A program made the position numbers and the translations under genes. The notes beneath the pieces were generated by a model. That model was given only the letters and a program-made list of their open reading frames with translations, had not been told where the DNA came from and did not search any database. From Desulfacinum infernum DSM 9756 (GTDB taxonomy: Bacteria; Desulfobacterota; Syntrophobacteria; Syntrophobacterales; DSM-9756): a DNA stretch of 55,221 nt. Positions 42,124 through 51,414 of the stretch are shown piece after piece. The first letter of the stretch is position 1, and the number at the start of each line of letters is the position of its first letter. Where the stretch lies: positions 1 through 55,221 of the forward strand of contig NZ_FQVB01000032.1 in NCBI RefSeq assembly GCF_900129305.1, written 5' to 3'.

Positions 42124-43086
42124 CTATCCAATGCCCAGGCCCTTGAGCAGCGCCTTGAGGCCGGCAAAGAGCAGCACCACAATCACAATGTACCGGATGA
42201 TCTTGGGCTTGGCCACCGCCAGCACCCGAACCCCCACGAAGGATCCCAGCATGAGGCCCACGATGGACGGGATGGCCATGAGCGGGATGACGCAACCCTT
42301 GTTGAGGTAGACCCACGCGGCCGACGTGTCCGTGATGGAAAGGAGAAACTTGCTGGTGCCCACGGCCACCTTGAGGGGGGCTCCCATGAGCAGGTTCAGC
42401 ACGGGAACGTTGGCCCACCCGGCTCCCAGGCCGAACATACCGGCCATGATGCCGATCACGATGAAGAGAATGAGGCCCGTGAGGGTCCGATGGGTCTTCC
42501 ACTCCACCACCTCCCCGGTGGATTCCTCGTAATAGGACCCGGACATGCCCAGAGCCATGCCGATGGCGTCCTGAGTCTTCACCTCCGGGCGCTCCACGTT
42601 CTTGGACGTGGCCAGCAGGATGGCGATGAAGACGATCGTGGCACCCAGGCAGATCTGCACCACGTTGGTGGGAAGGGCCAGCCCCAGAAAGGCCCCGGCG
42701 ATGGCGCAGGTGGAAGCGATGAGGGCCACGGGGAGAGCCAGGCGCAGGTTGGCCAGGTTCCGGCGCAAAAGCCCCGGACCGGCCGCCAGGGCCCCCGCCA
42801 GGGCCACCAGCAGGCCGGCGCCTCTCACGAAATCCAGGTGAAACGGGAAAAACCCGCTCACCAGGGGCACATACAAGACGCCGCCGCCCACCCCCGCCAG
42901 CACCGCGATGATGCCCAGGATGAAGCAAAAGAAAAAGAGCACCAGCGGCCAGAACCACCAGGGCTTGTTGGACTCGGGTGCCGCCGCCCCCGCGGCCTCC
43001 GCCCACGCCCATGCCGGACTCGCCACCACACAGGCGGCGGCGAGCCACATCCGCAACTGCATCCACTGGACAAACCTCTTGATCAT
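42124..43086 (-). CDS. TauE/SafE-family sulfite/sulfoacetate-type exporter
   Basis: The 320-residue protein has a signal-like start (WLAAACVVASPAWAWAEA). Eight or so membrane helices follow, with the TauE repeats ILGIIAVLAGVGGGVLYVPL and IMAGMFGLGAGWANVPVLNLLMGAPLKVAVGTS. Such proteins move sulfite or organic sulfur anions. In a possible sulfate reducer, sulfite or a related anion is a natural guess, but the substrate is inference. The three genes tauE-membrane protein-usp are 14-17 bases apart and form one operon. Confidence 0.88.
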   Translation of the reverse strand: MIKRFVQWMQLRMWLAAACVVASPAWAWAEAAGAAAPESNKPWWFWPLVLFFFCFILGIIAVLAGVGGGVLYVPLVSGFFPFHLDFVRGAGLLVALAGALAAGPGLLRRNLANLRLALPVALIASTCAIAGAFLGLALPTNVVQICLGATIVFIAILLATSKNVERPEVKTQDAIGMALGMSGSYYEESTGEVVEWKTHRTLTGLILFIVIGIMAGMFGLGAGWANVPVLNLLMGAPLKVAVGTSKFLLSITDTSAAWVYLNKGCVIPLMAIPSIVGLMLGSFVGVRVLAVAKPKIIRYIVIVVLLFAGLKALLKGLGIG

Positions 43087-43214
43087 GCCATAACCCCCTT
43101 GACTGCCTTAGAATTGCCGTTCCTTTCGTGAAGGTTTGCACAAAGCGGTCGCATTTTAAACGGTGTCCCCGCCCAGGTCAAAGAAAAAGTGGGGGCGCGT
43201 CCGCCGCCAGAACC

Positions 43215-43244
43215 GGTAGGGGCGAATGGCCATTCGCCCCTACC
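43215..43244. repeat. Palindromic repeat family A copy
   Basis: GGTAGGGGCG-AATGGCCATT-CGCCCCTACC, a perfect palindrome between the radical SAM gene and the tauE operon. Confidence 0.78.
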
Positions 43245-43265
43245 GCCCGCCCCACGGATCACGGA

Positions 43266-44234
43266 TTACGGTTCCCCCCCGCAGGGGCACGTCTCCTGGG
43301 CAAAGCCGTTTCGGAGGCCCAGGCGCCAGAGGGCCTCCAGGGCGGCCCGGATCTCTTCCTCCGAGGCGCGCCGGTCCAGAGGCGGCATCCGGTGGGCCTT
43401 GTAGGCGGGAAAATACTGGTCCATGAGGCTCACCCAGGCGCTTTTGCCCAGGGCCCGGCGAAGGAACGCCAGGCATTCGGGCGTCCCCGATAGGCCCCCG
43501 GGAAGCACCAGGTGGCGCACCAGCATGCCGCGGTCGGCCAGGCCTTCCCCGTTCACCCGGAGCGGCCCGGCCTGGCGCCACATGGCCAGAAGCGCCCTAC
43601 GGTTCTGGAGCACGTAATCGCTCCGGCCGCAACAGAACCGGGCAGCTTCGGGCGAGGCGAACTTGATGTCTGGAAGATAGATGTCCACGATGCCCTCGAG
43701 CATACGGATCACATGGACTCTTTCGTACCCACTTGTGTTGTAGACGATGGGAAGCCGCAAGCCCTCTTCCGCGGCGATGACCAGGGCTTCCAGGAACTGG
43801 GGGATCTGATGGGTTGGCGTCACCAGGTTGATGTTGTGGACGCCGCGCCGCTGGAGGCGAAGCATCCTTTCGGCCAGTTCTTCCGGTGTCAGGATCCGCC
43901 CCACCCCCATCTGGCTGATGGGATAGTTCTGGCAATAGACGCACGACAGGGTGCATCCGGAAAAGAAGACGGTTCCGGATCCGCCCGTTCCGGCCAGAGG
44001 CGGCTCCTCCCAGGGATGGACGCTCACGGCCGCCACCAGGAGGCGGGCATCGGTCCGGCAGAATCCCGTCCTGCCGGCCAGGCGGTCCACCCGGCACCGG
44101 CGCGGGCACAGCTCGCAGGAGCGCAACATCTCCCGGAAGGCCGCCGCCCGCCGCCGCAGTTCACCCCGCCGGCGCAGGACCCAATAGCCGGGGGCCTGAC
44201 TCGAGGAAACGTCGGGCACGGTCAAAGAAAGCAC
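43266..44234 (-). CDS. Radical SAM protein (PflA-like activating-enzyme type)
   Basis: The ~322-residue enzyme carries CTLSCVYCQN (CxxxCxxC, binding the [4Fe-4S] cluster that cleaves S-adenosylmethionine). A second N-terminal cysteine group CELCPRRC...GFC precedes it, and VYNTSGYE and LPGGLSGT occur later. It resembles the 'putative pyruvate formate-lyase activating enzyme' family (PF04055), whose substrates are mostly unknown. No glycyl radical enzyme is nearby. GTG at 44234, six bases after GGAGAGG, is the preferred start; a TTG at 44240 overlaps it. Confidence 0.82.
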   Translation of the reverse strand: MLSLTVPDVSSSQAPGYWVLRRRGELRRRAAAFREMLRSCELCPRRCRVDRLAGRTGFCRTDARLLVAAVSVHPWEEPPLAGTGGSGTVFFSGCTLSCVYCQNYPISQMGVGRILTPEELAERMLRLQRRGVHNINLVTPTHQIPQFLEALVIAAEEGLRLPIVYNTSGYERVHVIRMLEGIVDIYLPDIKFASPEAARFCCGRSDYVLQNRRALLAMWRQAGPLRVNGEGLADRGMLVRHLVLPGGLSGTPECLAFLRRALGKSAWVSLMDQYFPAYKAHRMPPLDRRASEEEIRAALEALWRLGLRNGFAQETCPCGGEP

Positions 44235-44408
44235 TTCCAACCTCTCCGGATGGTGTTCTATGGTGACATGCCGTTGAGATGACTACATCAGGCGGAGGCT
44301 GCAGCGCAAGCCTCGGTACGATGCGAACAGTCCAAGTGCGCGTTGGTGGAATGGCGGTTTCGACTTTGTTGGGAGACCATCTTCGCAAGCTGAGGAGGGA
44401 TGGAAACC

Positions 44409-44897
44409 ATGCCCGCTGAAGATAAGTCTTTGTTGGAGGAAACCATCGGCCACTTCCGGCGGATCGCCCGGGAAAACCGGTTTGCGGAAAACGCCGCCGT
44501 ACCCCACGACGCCGACCGGTGCCTCGTGTGCCGGCCGGAGAAGGCTTCCGAGGATCCCTTCACGATCTACGTGGAAGTGGTGGCCCGCTCCATTCCGGAG
44601 CGGCGACCCGCCTTGGACGAGGATCTGGTGGCGGCCGTGAACGAGGATCTGGCGCTTTACGGAGAATCCCAGACCATCACGCTGGGCGATCTGGAACAAC
44701 GGAAAGAGGAAGCGATGGAGGCCTGGCGGTTCTGGGTGCGAAACGCCCTGGAGACGGGCCTGGAGCTCCTTTCCGTCCACAGCCCCACGAGCCTCGAGTT
44801 TTCTCTGGAAGACGCCCAAGGCGATCCGGCCCGGGAGCGGTTCGTGGACGAAAAGATCCGGTTCCTCACGGACGCCATCCTGGGGCGGAAGGGATGA
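44409..44897 (+). CDS. Hypothetical protein (162 aa)
   Basis: AGGAGG lies nine bases before the ATG at 44409, and the product starts MPAEDKSLLEETI. It is acidic, helical, has one CLVC pair (DADRCLVCRP) and the end RFVDEKIRFLTDAILG. No signal peptide or membrane segment. I do not recognise the family; the CxxC may bind metal. It is followed by 700 bases of repeats. Confidence 0.6.
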   Translation: MPAEDKSLLEETIGHFRRIARENRFAENAAVPHDADRCLVCRPEKASEDPFTIYVEVVARSIPERRPALDEDLVAAVNEDLALYGESQTITLGDLEQRKEEAMEAWRFWVRNALETGLELLSVHSPTSLEFSLEDAQGDPARERFVDEKIRFLTDAILGRKG

Positions 44898-45618
44898 TGA
44901 CAAGGGGGCGGAGCCCCGGGCCAGCGGACCGCAGGACAGAGCCTTGCGACGCGGTTGGAATCGGATTTCCGCCATTTCCGTAAGAGCCTGTCCGGGACCG
45001 CGCTCCCAGGGGAAAGCTTTTCCCGTAGCGCAGCCCTTCAGGGCTGCGGAAGAATCCCCACACGTTGGATGAGCCATCGCGTATTTCTTGTCAATGCATG
45101 GGGTTACGATGTCCCCTTTCCGCGGGTCTGAAGCCCCGCGGCTACGGAAAAGGAGAGATCGCTTGTCGGGTGCTTAAGGAAAGGAGTTCTCGGACAAGCT
45201 TGTAGGGGCGGTTCGCGAACCGCCCCTACAAGGCGGTACCGGCCGCCGCCGAGCACCCGCGCTCCCCAGGAACGTCAGACTTTTGGCATGCCATCGAATT
45301 CCGCTCACGCGGGAAAGGCGGTTGGAAGCTGAGACGGAATGATTTCCACACCGGTTTTCATAAGCACCACGCGGTCAGCGGGCGGGGATAAACCCCGCCC
45401 CTACTGGCGCGTGGAAGGCGCGAAATGGGTGGCCGGCCATTCCATGGCGATGCGGCCACCCCAGCTCATCGCGCGTTGCAGCGCTCCCACAAGGCAGCCG
45501 GCACCTCCGTACAGGCTCTTTCATCCAGGCGGAGGGCGATCCTCACCATGATCGCTCGTGGCAAGCGGGGGCGTTTGTCGTCACCCATGGGCGGTTGGGC
45601 GGATCCAGGGCCTTGACC
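44898..45618. repeat. Gene-free stretch packed with dispersed repeats
   Basis: Family C palindromes at about 45024-45048 (GCAGCCCTTCAGGGCTGC) and 45120-45145. A family A palindrome with centre GGTTCGCGAACC at 45200-45231, preceded by CTCGGACAAGCTTG. A family B palindrome at 45378-45404. A full copy of the long dispersed element at about 45430-45556. No gene seen. Confidence 0.72.
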
Positions 45619-46554
45619 CTATCGGGCGGTTTCCACCCGGTTTCTGCCGTTTTCCTTGGCCCGGTAGAGGGCCGCATCGGCGGCGGCCAGGAGGGCTTCC
45701 ATGGACGGCACAGGCTCCTTTTGAGGATCCACGGCCGCCACGCCGAAGCTGGCCGTGATACGGAAGGGCCCTTGGGGGCTTTGGAGCTTCAGCTGGGACG
45801 CCAGGAGCCGCAGGCGTTCCGCCGCCACGGCCCCTCCCTCCAGGTCCGCTTCCGGAAGCACCACGACGAATTCCTCACCCCCGTAGCGGGCGGCCCAGTC
45901 CACGCCCCGTCGAAGAGAGGCCTGCAGCACGCCGGCGAAGGCCTGCAGGGTTTCGTCACCCACCTGGTGGCCGTAGGTGTCGTTTACCTTCTTGAAGTGA
46001 TCGATATCCGTCATGACGACGGCGAGAGGCCGCCCGTAGCGCCCGGCAGCCTTGAGTGCATGGGGCAGGTGTTCGTTGAAGTGGCGGCGATTGTAAAGCC
46101 GGGTGAGGGGGTCAGTGATGGAGAGGTGCCGAATTTCTTCGTTTTTTTTCTTGAGTTTTGCTTCCAGGCCCAGGATTCTTCCAGCGGTCTTGAGCCGGGC
46201 CCCCAGTTCCGCAGGATGGACGGGTTTGACCAGGTAGTCGTCGGCACCGGCTTCCAGGCCCGCCACCAGATCGTCCAGGGCGTCCTTGGCCGTGAGGAGA
46301 ATCACGTACACGTAGCCCGGAAGGTCCCGGTCCCGCAGGGCCCTGCAGAAGCTCAGGCCGTCCATCTCGGGCATGACCCAGTCGGTGATCACCAGGGGCC
46401 GGAAGTCGTCCTGGAGCCGTTCCAGGGCCTCCCGGCCGTTTACAGCCACGGCCACGTCGTAGCCCAGCGATTCCAGGACGGACTGCAGCCGAAGGGCCTG
46501 GGTGGTGCTGTCTTCCACGATGAGAACCGGAAACCTGTCCTCCATGTCCGTCAC
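45619..46554 (-). CDS. Response regulator diguanylate cyclase (REC-GGDEF, WspR-like)
   Basis: The ~311-residue protein has a receiver domain (VLIVEDSTTQ, phospho-Asp in VITDWVMPEMDG, Lys in YLVKPVHP). A linker coiled coil and a GGDEF domain with the active site RYGGEEF follow, so it should make c-di-GMP. RGVD stands five residues before GGEEF, an intact inhibitory I-site. GTG 46554 (after AAGAGG) or ATG 46545 may be the start. It overlaps or abuts the upstream regulator gene and is probably the output of the chemosensory operon. Confidence 0.9.
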   Translation of the reverse strand: MTDMEDRFPVLIVEDSTTQALRLQSVLESLGYDVAVAVNGREALERLQDDFRPLVITDWVMPEMDGLSFCRALRDRDLPGYVYVILLTAKDALDDLVAGLEAGADDYLVKPVHPAELGARLKTAGRILGLEAKLKKKNEEIRHLSITDPLTRLYNRRHFNEHLPHALKAAGRYGRPLAVVMTDIDHFKKVNDTYGHQVGDETLQAFAGVLQASLRRGVDWAARYGGEEFVVVLPEADLEGGAVAAERLRLLASQLKLQSPQGPFRITASFGVAAVDPQKEPVPSMEALLAAADAALYRAKENGRNRVETAR

Positions 46555-46574
46555 GCTCGCCTCTTTTCCCGGCA

Positions 46575-47333
46575 TCATTTGTCGAAGATATCCGGATAGA
46601 CTTTTCGGGCGCATTCGGGGCAGATCCCGTGGCTGAACTTGGCCTTGGACCGGTCGCCGATGTAGCGCTCCAGGGACTGCCAAACCCCTTCGCCGTCCCG
46701 GATCTTCTTGCAGGAGGAGCAGATGGGCAGGATGCCCTCCAGGGTCTTGATGGTGTCCAAAGCCTCCTGCAACTCCCGGTTCATCCGTTCCAGCTCCCGG
46801 GCCTTCTGCAGCGCGCTTTCGTAAGTGGAAAAGAGGAGATCCAGGATCTGGATCCGGTCCGAATTGATGAATTGGCGCCGATTGGCGAAAAAGACCTCCA
46901 GGCCCATGTCGGTTCGGGTGTTTTTCCTCAATTTTCGGTTGATAAGGATGTATTGGATGCGAGACAGGAGAAAGGGGGCGTCGTAGGGCTTTGTGATGAA
47001 GTTGTCCGCGCCGCAGTCCAAGCCCTTCAGAATGTCCTCCGGCTCATTGAGCTGGGTGACCAGCATGACCGGGATATGAGCTGTTCGTTCATTGCTCTTG
47101 ATCCTGCGGCACAATTCGTAGCCGTCCATTTCCGGCATGACGATGTCGCTGATGATGAGCGTGGGAGGCTCCGCCGACACTCGCTCCAGGGCCGCCCGTC
47201 CGTTTTCGGCCAGCAGGGTCCGGTAGCCGTTTTCCTCCAAGAGGCTCTGGAGGCGGACCGCCTGGGTCAGACTGTCTTCCACCACCAGGATTGTGATCTC
47301 CTCCTGAGACGCCACGTTACGATCGCTTTCCAT
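46575..47333 (-). CDS. Response regulator with C-terminal cysteine motif
   Basis: The ~252-residue protein has a receiver domain (ILVVEDSLTQ, phospho-Asp in ISDIVMPEMDG, Lys in ITKPYDAP), a coiled coil (~150-195) and a C-terminal segment CSSCKKIRDGEGVW...SHGICPECARKVYP. The four Cys look like a metal site. This ending is frequent in signalling proteins of Desulfobacterota. It is not a DNA-binding domain I recognise. The ATG at 47333 is chosen; 47369 is an in-frame alternative. Confidence 0.85.
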   Translation of the reverse strand: MESDRNVASQEEITILVVEDSLTQAVRLQSLLEENGYRTLLAENGRAALERVSAEPPTLIISDIVMPEMDGYELCRRIKSNERTAHIPVMLVTQLNEPEDILKGLDCGADNFITKPYDAPFLLSRIQYILINRKLRKNTRTDMGLEVFFANRRQFINSDRIQILDLLFSTYESALQKARELERMNRELQEALDTIKTLEGILPICSSCKKIRDGEGVWQSLERYIGDRSKAKFSHGICPECARKVYPDIFDK

Positions 47334-47472
47334 GGGCTTTTCACTCCAACCTTCTTGCAAGTCTTTCATCCTTGTGATCCTATCCGGGGGACTGTCCCAA
47401 GGCCTTCCCGGAGGTTGTCCCGCCGAAGGCCGGTCCCCGCACCGATGCCTCCGGAAGCGGCCCCTCTCCATG

Positions 47473-48525
47473 CTAACGGCCGGAGGCCGCTTCCAGAAGC
47501 AGGTCGCCGATTGCTGCCGGGTGCAAAACGCAGCGGGCCGCCCCAAGGCGCACCGCCTCCCCCGGCATACCGAAAACCACGCTGGTTTCCTCGTTCTGGG
47601 CCACGGTGAGGGCCCCCCGATCGCGCAGTTCCTTGAGTTCCGCGGCGCCGTCCCGCCCCATGCCCGTGAGGAGCACCGCCACGGCGTCCCGGCCGTAGAC
47701 CCTGGCCACGGAACGAAAGAGAAAGGAAACCGCGGGGCGGACCGCGTGTTCGGGCGGCGCGTCTCGAAGAGCCAGCGTCCCCGCGCCGGTGACTTCCATG
47801 TGGAACCCGTCGGGGGCGAAATAAACCGTTGCCGGCTCCAGCCTTTGCCCGTCCACTCCGATGCGAAGGGTGACTTTGCACACCTTCCGGAGCCACTCCA
47901 CCATTCCCGTGAGAAACCCGGGGCTGATGTGTTGAACCACCAGGGCAGGGAGGGGATAGTCGGCCGGCAGACGGGAGAGGATCGTTTTGAGGACCGGCGG
48001 GCCTCCGGTGGAAGCGCCGATGGCAACCACACGGAAATTTCCGGCTTTTACCGGGCAACAGTCCCCCGAATCAACGGTCGGCCTGGAAACGGCTACGGAC
48101 GGCGAGCGGCGCATCACGGGAACATCGGCCATGAGCTTCACGGTCCGAATCAGTTTTCGGGCCGATTCTTCCGCATCCTTGGTACCCAGCCCCGCCGGCT
48201 TTTGAACCCCGGCCAGGGCGCCGATCTCCATGGCTGCGAAGGCCCGCTGCACCTCCTCCGAATCCCAGACCTCGCTCACCATCACGATGGGAACGGGGCG
48301 GGTTTCCAGGATCTTTCGGGACGCCTCGATGCCGTCCATCACCGGCATGTTGATGTCCATGGTGATGACATCGGGCCGAAGTTTATCGGCCAGCCGAACG
48401 GCCTCCAGACCGTCCCGCGCCGTACCCACCACCTGGAAGCCGCCGTCCTTTTCAAACAGGTACTTCAGATACTCACGGCATGTGGAGGAATCATCCACGA
48501 TGAGCAGTTTGATCTTCCGATCCAC
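47473..48525 (-). CDS. cheB: Chemoreceptor glutamate methylesterase CheB
   Basis: The ~350-residue protein has a receiver domain (LLIVDDSSTCREYL, phospho-Asp in VITMDINMPVMDG) and a methylesterase domain with catalytic Ser in IGASTGGPP, His in VVQHISPGF and Asp in LLTGMGRDGA. It removes methyl groups from the MCP to reset the system. GTG 48525 after GGGAGAAAG is preferred over GTG 48552. A 520-base repeat region separates it from cheA. Confidence 0.92.
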   Translation of the reverse strand: MDRKIKLLIVDDSSTCREYLKYLFEKDGGFQVVGTARDGLEAVRLADKLRPDVITMDINMPVMDGIEASRKILETRPVPIVMVSEVWDSEEVQRAFAAMEIGALAGVQKPAGLGTKDAEESARKLIRTVKLMADVPVMRRSPSVAVSRPTVDSGDCCPVKAGNFRVVAIGASTGGPPVLKTILSRLPADYPLPALVVQHISPGFLTGMVEWLRKVCKVTLRIGVDGQRLEPATVYFAPDGFHMEVTGAGTLALRDAPPEHAVRPAVSFLFRSVARVYGRDAVAVLLTGMGRDGAAELKELRDRGALTVAQNEETSVVFGMPGEAVRLGAARCVLHPAAIGDLLLEAASGR

Positions 48526-49047
48526 CGTTTCTTTCTCCCGGCAGGACTTCACGGAACGTTAGCGGCCATCCGAGGCTTGCCGCGCCCTAAAAGCTTGTCC
48601 GAGAACCAGTTTCTTTGATCAACCGACAAGGAACCCGCCTTCTTTCTTCCCCGTGGGGCTTCAGCCCCGCGGGAGGGCCTTCGTAGCTCCCTTAACCATC
48701 AAGGTCTCCCTTGCGCCACCCCCACACGGATGAAAGAACCTGCACCGAGGTGCCAGCCGCCCTATGGGAGCTTTCTCCTCTCTGTGGAAGCTCAGCAAGG
48801 CGCGATAAGCAGGGAGCAACCATGACGCCATGGAATGGCCGGCTAGCCGTTTCGCGGCTTTCGCCGCTCCTACAGGTGTTGCTTCAGGCTTCCGGTGTTC
48901 CTGCAACATAACGAAAACACAGTTTTTTCACGTTAGAGTGACAAGCGGTACGACCCGAGACCCTATCCGCCGCCCGGTGGATCTCCCGCAGCCCAAAGGG
49001 CTGCACTACGAAAAAGACGGGCATCCCCAGCGTTTCCGGAAAAACTC
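48526..49047. repeat. Repeat-filled gap between cheA and cheB
   Basis: Contains CTTGTCCGAGAACC (48592), a GTGGGGCTTCAGCCCCGC palindrome (48651-48672), the long dispersed element in reverse orientation (about 48692-48845) and a GCAGCCCAAAGGGCTGC palindrome (48988-49004). No gene is seen. The insertion may weaken coupling of cheB to cheA expression. Confidence 0.7.
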
Positions 49048-51399
49048 CTAAAGCAGCAGAGCCATCACCTCCAGCAGGTGGCTCTGGTCGAAAGACCCTT
49101 TGACAATATAAGCATCGGCGCCCACTTCCACCCCTTTCTCCCGGTCTTCGCGGGAATCCAGGCTGGTGACCAGCACCACGGGAAGGTCCTTCAGCTTTTC
49201 GTTTGCGCGGATCTTGGCCGTGAGCTCGAACCCGTCCATGCGCGGCATCTCCACGTCGGTGACCACCAGGTCGAAGGGTTCCTGGCACAGCTTGGTGTAG
49301 GCATCCATTCCGTCCACAGCGGTCTGCACCCGGTAGCCCGCGGCCGTGAGGATGTTCTGGAGAAGGGTGCGGGACGTGACCGAATCTTCCGCCACCAGCA
49401 CGTTCCATGGCCGGTCCGGTTCGGACCCCGCCGCACCTTTTCCGGATCCAACGGCTGTGCGCGTTCCGGAACGCCGCACCAGGTCCAGCGGGTTGAGCAC
49501 GGGCACCACGCGACCGTCTCCCAGCACCGTGGCTCCCCACAGGTTGGGCACTCTTCCCAGGTAAGTCCCCAGGGGCTTCAGAACCACCTCACTCTCCCCC
49601 AAGACCGCGTCCACCCGAAGGGCGCGACGGATGCCGCCCGCCTGGAGCACCACGGCGATCCCGCATCCGTCTTCCGAAAAGGCTCCTTCCCCCGACGTCG
49701 CCACACCCAGCACATCGGCCAGGCGATGCAAGGGAAGCACGGCGCCCTGCCGGGTGATGGTCCAGGTACCCTCCACCCGCCGGACATCCTCCTTTCGAAG
49801 CCGCACCACGGCCTCCACGTACGGGGTGGGCAGGACGAAGAACCTTCCGGCCTCCCCCACCAGGACGCCCCGAAAGGTGGCCAGGGAGACCGGAAGCTGC
49901 AGTTCGAAGCGGGTGCCTTGACCCGCCTCGGTTGTCACGCGGACTCTTCCGCCCAGGTTTTCCACCTTGTCTTTGACGATGGCCATGCCCAGGCCGCGCC
50001 CGGAAAGGTCCGTCACCAGGGGGCTGGTGGAAAGATCGGAACGGAAGATGAGGTCCAGGGCTTCTTCATCACTCAGGGCCTCCGCCTCGGCCTGGGAAAG
50101 GAATCCCCGCATCACCGCCTGGGCTTTCACCTTGTCCAGAGGCACCCCGCGGCCGTCGTCTTCCACGTACAGGCAGACCGTACCGGCATCCCGGCGGAGG
50201 ACCCGGAGGCGGACCGTACCCACCTGGTTCTTCCCCGCCGCACGCCTTTCGGACGGGGTCTCCAGGCCGTGGTCCACGGCGTTCCGGATCAGGTGCACCA
50301 GGGGATCCTTCAGGTCTTCCAGGATGCGCCGATCCAGTTCCACGTCTTCGCCTTCCGTCTCCAGCCGCACCTCCTTTCCCAGGTGCCGGGAAAGGTCGTG
50401 CACCATGCGGGAAAGCCCCGCGAAGAGGATGGAAAAAGGCTGCAGGAGGACTTCCTTGGCCCCTTCCATGAGGTCGTCCACCAGCTGCCCCAGGCGGTGG
50501 TGCATGCCCTCCGCCCGATGGACCGCGCTCCGGGCCCGCGAACAGGCCCCGAGAAGGCTCTCCCGGCTTGTTTCCACAAATTCCAGAAGGTCCCGAAGTT
50601 CCGACGGCGCCGGGCCGGAGGCCCCTTGGCCGTCCGCTTTGGCCGCCTCCCGCAACCACCGGAGCTCCTTGGCGGCGAAGGAGCATCTCTTCTTCATGTG
50701 CTCCAGTTCGCCCAAAAGGCGCTTGAGATCCCGCACGTGCCGTTCCATTTCCAGCCGGGTGGAGATGAATTCCTCGGCCCGATGGAGAAAGAGGTCCAGG
50801 CGATCCACATCCACCCGCACGGTGCGGATTTCCCGGCGGGGGTCGCCGGGCGGGGTTTCTTCCTTTTTGACCGGGGATGCTGTTGTGGGAATGGGCTCCT
50901 CGGAAACCGGTTCCGGTGCGGCGGCAGGAAATGGGACGTCTTCCTGCTCGGAAACGGGGCCGGCGCCTGCGGTCTCTTGATGGGGCCTCTGCGCCGCTGC
51001 GCTCTTCGCCTCGACCAGGGCCTCTTCCAGGATTCGACAAACGATGGACGTGTCCGGGTCCGAGTCAGGGGGGCCCTCCAGCCGGTTCTCCACGGCGGAC
51101 AAGGCCTGGTAGAGCGCGTCCACGACGGAAGAAACGGGCGGGATTTCCTTTCGCTTGAGGGCGGCCAGGAGGCTTTCGGCGCTCTGGCAAATGGCTTCGA
51201 TCTGGGTGAGCCCCACGGCCCGGGCCGCTCCCTTCAGGCTGTGCGCCTCCCGGTAGGCCGTCTCCAGGGCCTGGTCGGCTTCTTCGCCTTCCACGCCCCC
51301 TTCCAGATCCGCCAGCCGGGAAGCCAGCGATTCCAGCCTCTCCCGGGCTTCGTCCTGGAACGCCTGGCGAAGTCGCCTCAAGAGTTCTTCTTCGTTCAT
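49048..51399 (-). CDS. cheA: Hybrid chemotaxis histidine kinase CheA-REC
   Basis: The 783-residue protein has an Hpt domain with phospho-His in AHSLKGAARAVG (H53), a Pro/Glu-rich linker (~130-195), a dimerisation domain and a HATPase domain (HLIRNAVDHGLE, DDGRGVPL, GRGLGMAIVKDKVE). A CheW-like domain (~500-630) and a C-terminal receiver domain (NVLVAEDSVTSR, phospho-Asp in LVVTDVEMPRMDG) follow. The kinase-receiver fusion is the WspE/FrzE type, seen in systems that control functions other than flagellar steering. Confidence 0.93.
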   Translation of the reverse strand: MNEEELLRRLRQAFQDEARERLESLASRLADLEGGVEGEEADQALETAYREAHSLKGAARAVGLTQIEAICQSAESLLAALKRKEIPPVSSVVDALYQALSAVENRLEGPPDSDPDTSIVCRILEEALVEAKSAAAQRPHQETAGAGPVSEQEDVPFPAAAPEPVSEEPIPTTASPVKKEETPPGDPRREIRTVRVDVDRLDLFLHRAEEFISTRLEMERHVRDLKRLLGELEHMKKRCSFAAKELRWLREAAKADGQGASGPAPSELRDLLEFVETSRESLLGACSRARSAVHRAEGMHHRLGQLVDDLMEGAKEVLLQPFSILFAGLSRMVHDLSRHLGKEVRLETEGEDVELDRRILEDLKDPLVHLIRNAVDHGLETPSERRAAGKNQVGTVRLRVLRRDAGTVCLYVEDDGRGVPLDKVKAQAVMRGFLSQAEAEALSDEEALDLIFRSDLSTSPLVTDLSGRGLGMAIVKDKVENLGGRVRVTTEAGQGTRFELQLPVSLATFRGVLVGEAGRFFVLPTPYVEAVVRLRKEDVRRVEGTWTITRQGAVLPLHRLADVLGVATSGEGAFSEDGCGIAVVLQAGGIRRALRVDAVLGESEVVLKPLGTYLGRVPNLWGATVLGDGRVVPVLNPLDLVRRSGTRTAVGSGKGAAGSEPDRPWNVLVAEDSVTSRTLLQNILTAAGYRVQTAVDGMDAYTKLCQEPFDLVVTDVEMPRMDGFELTAKIRANEKLKDLPVVLVTSLDSREDREKGVEVGADAYIVKGSFDQSHLLEVMALLL

Positions 51400-51414
51400 T
51401 CAGCCCATCCTCTG

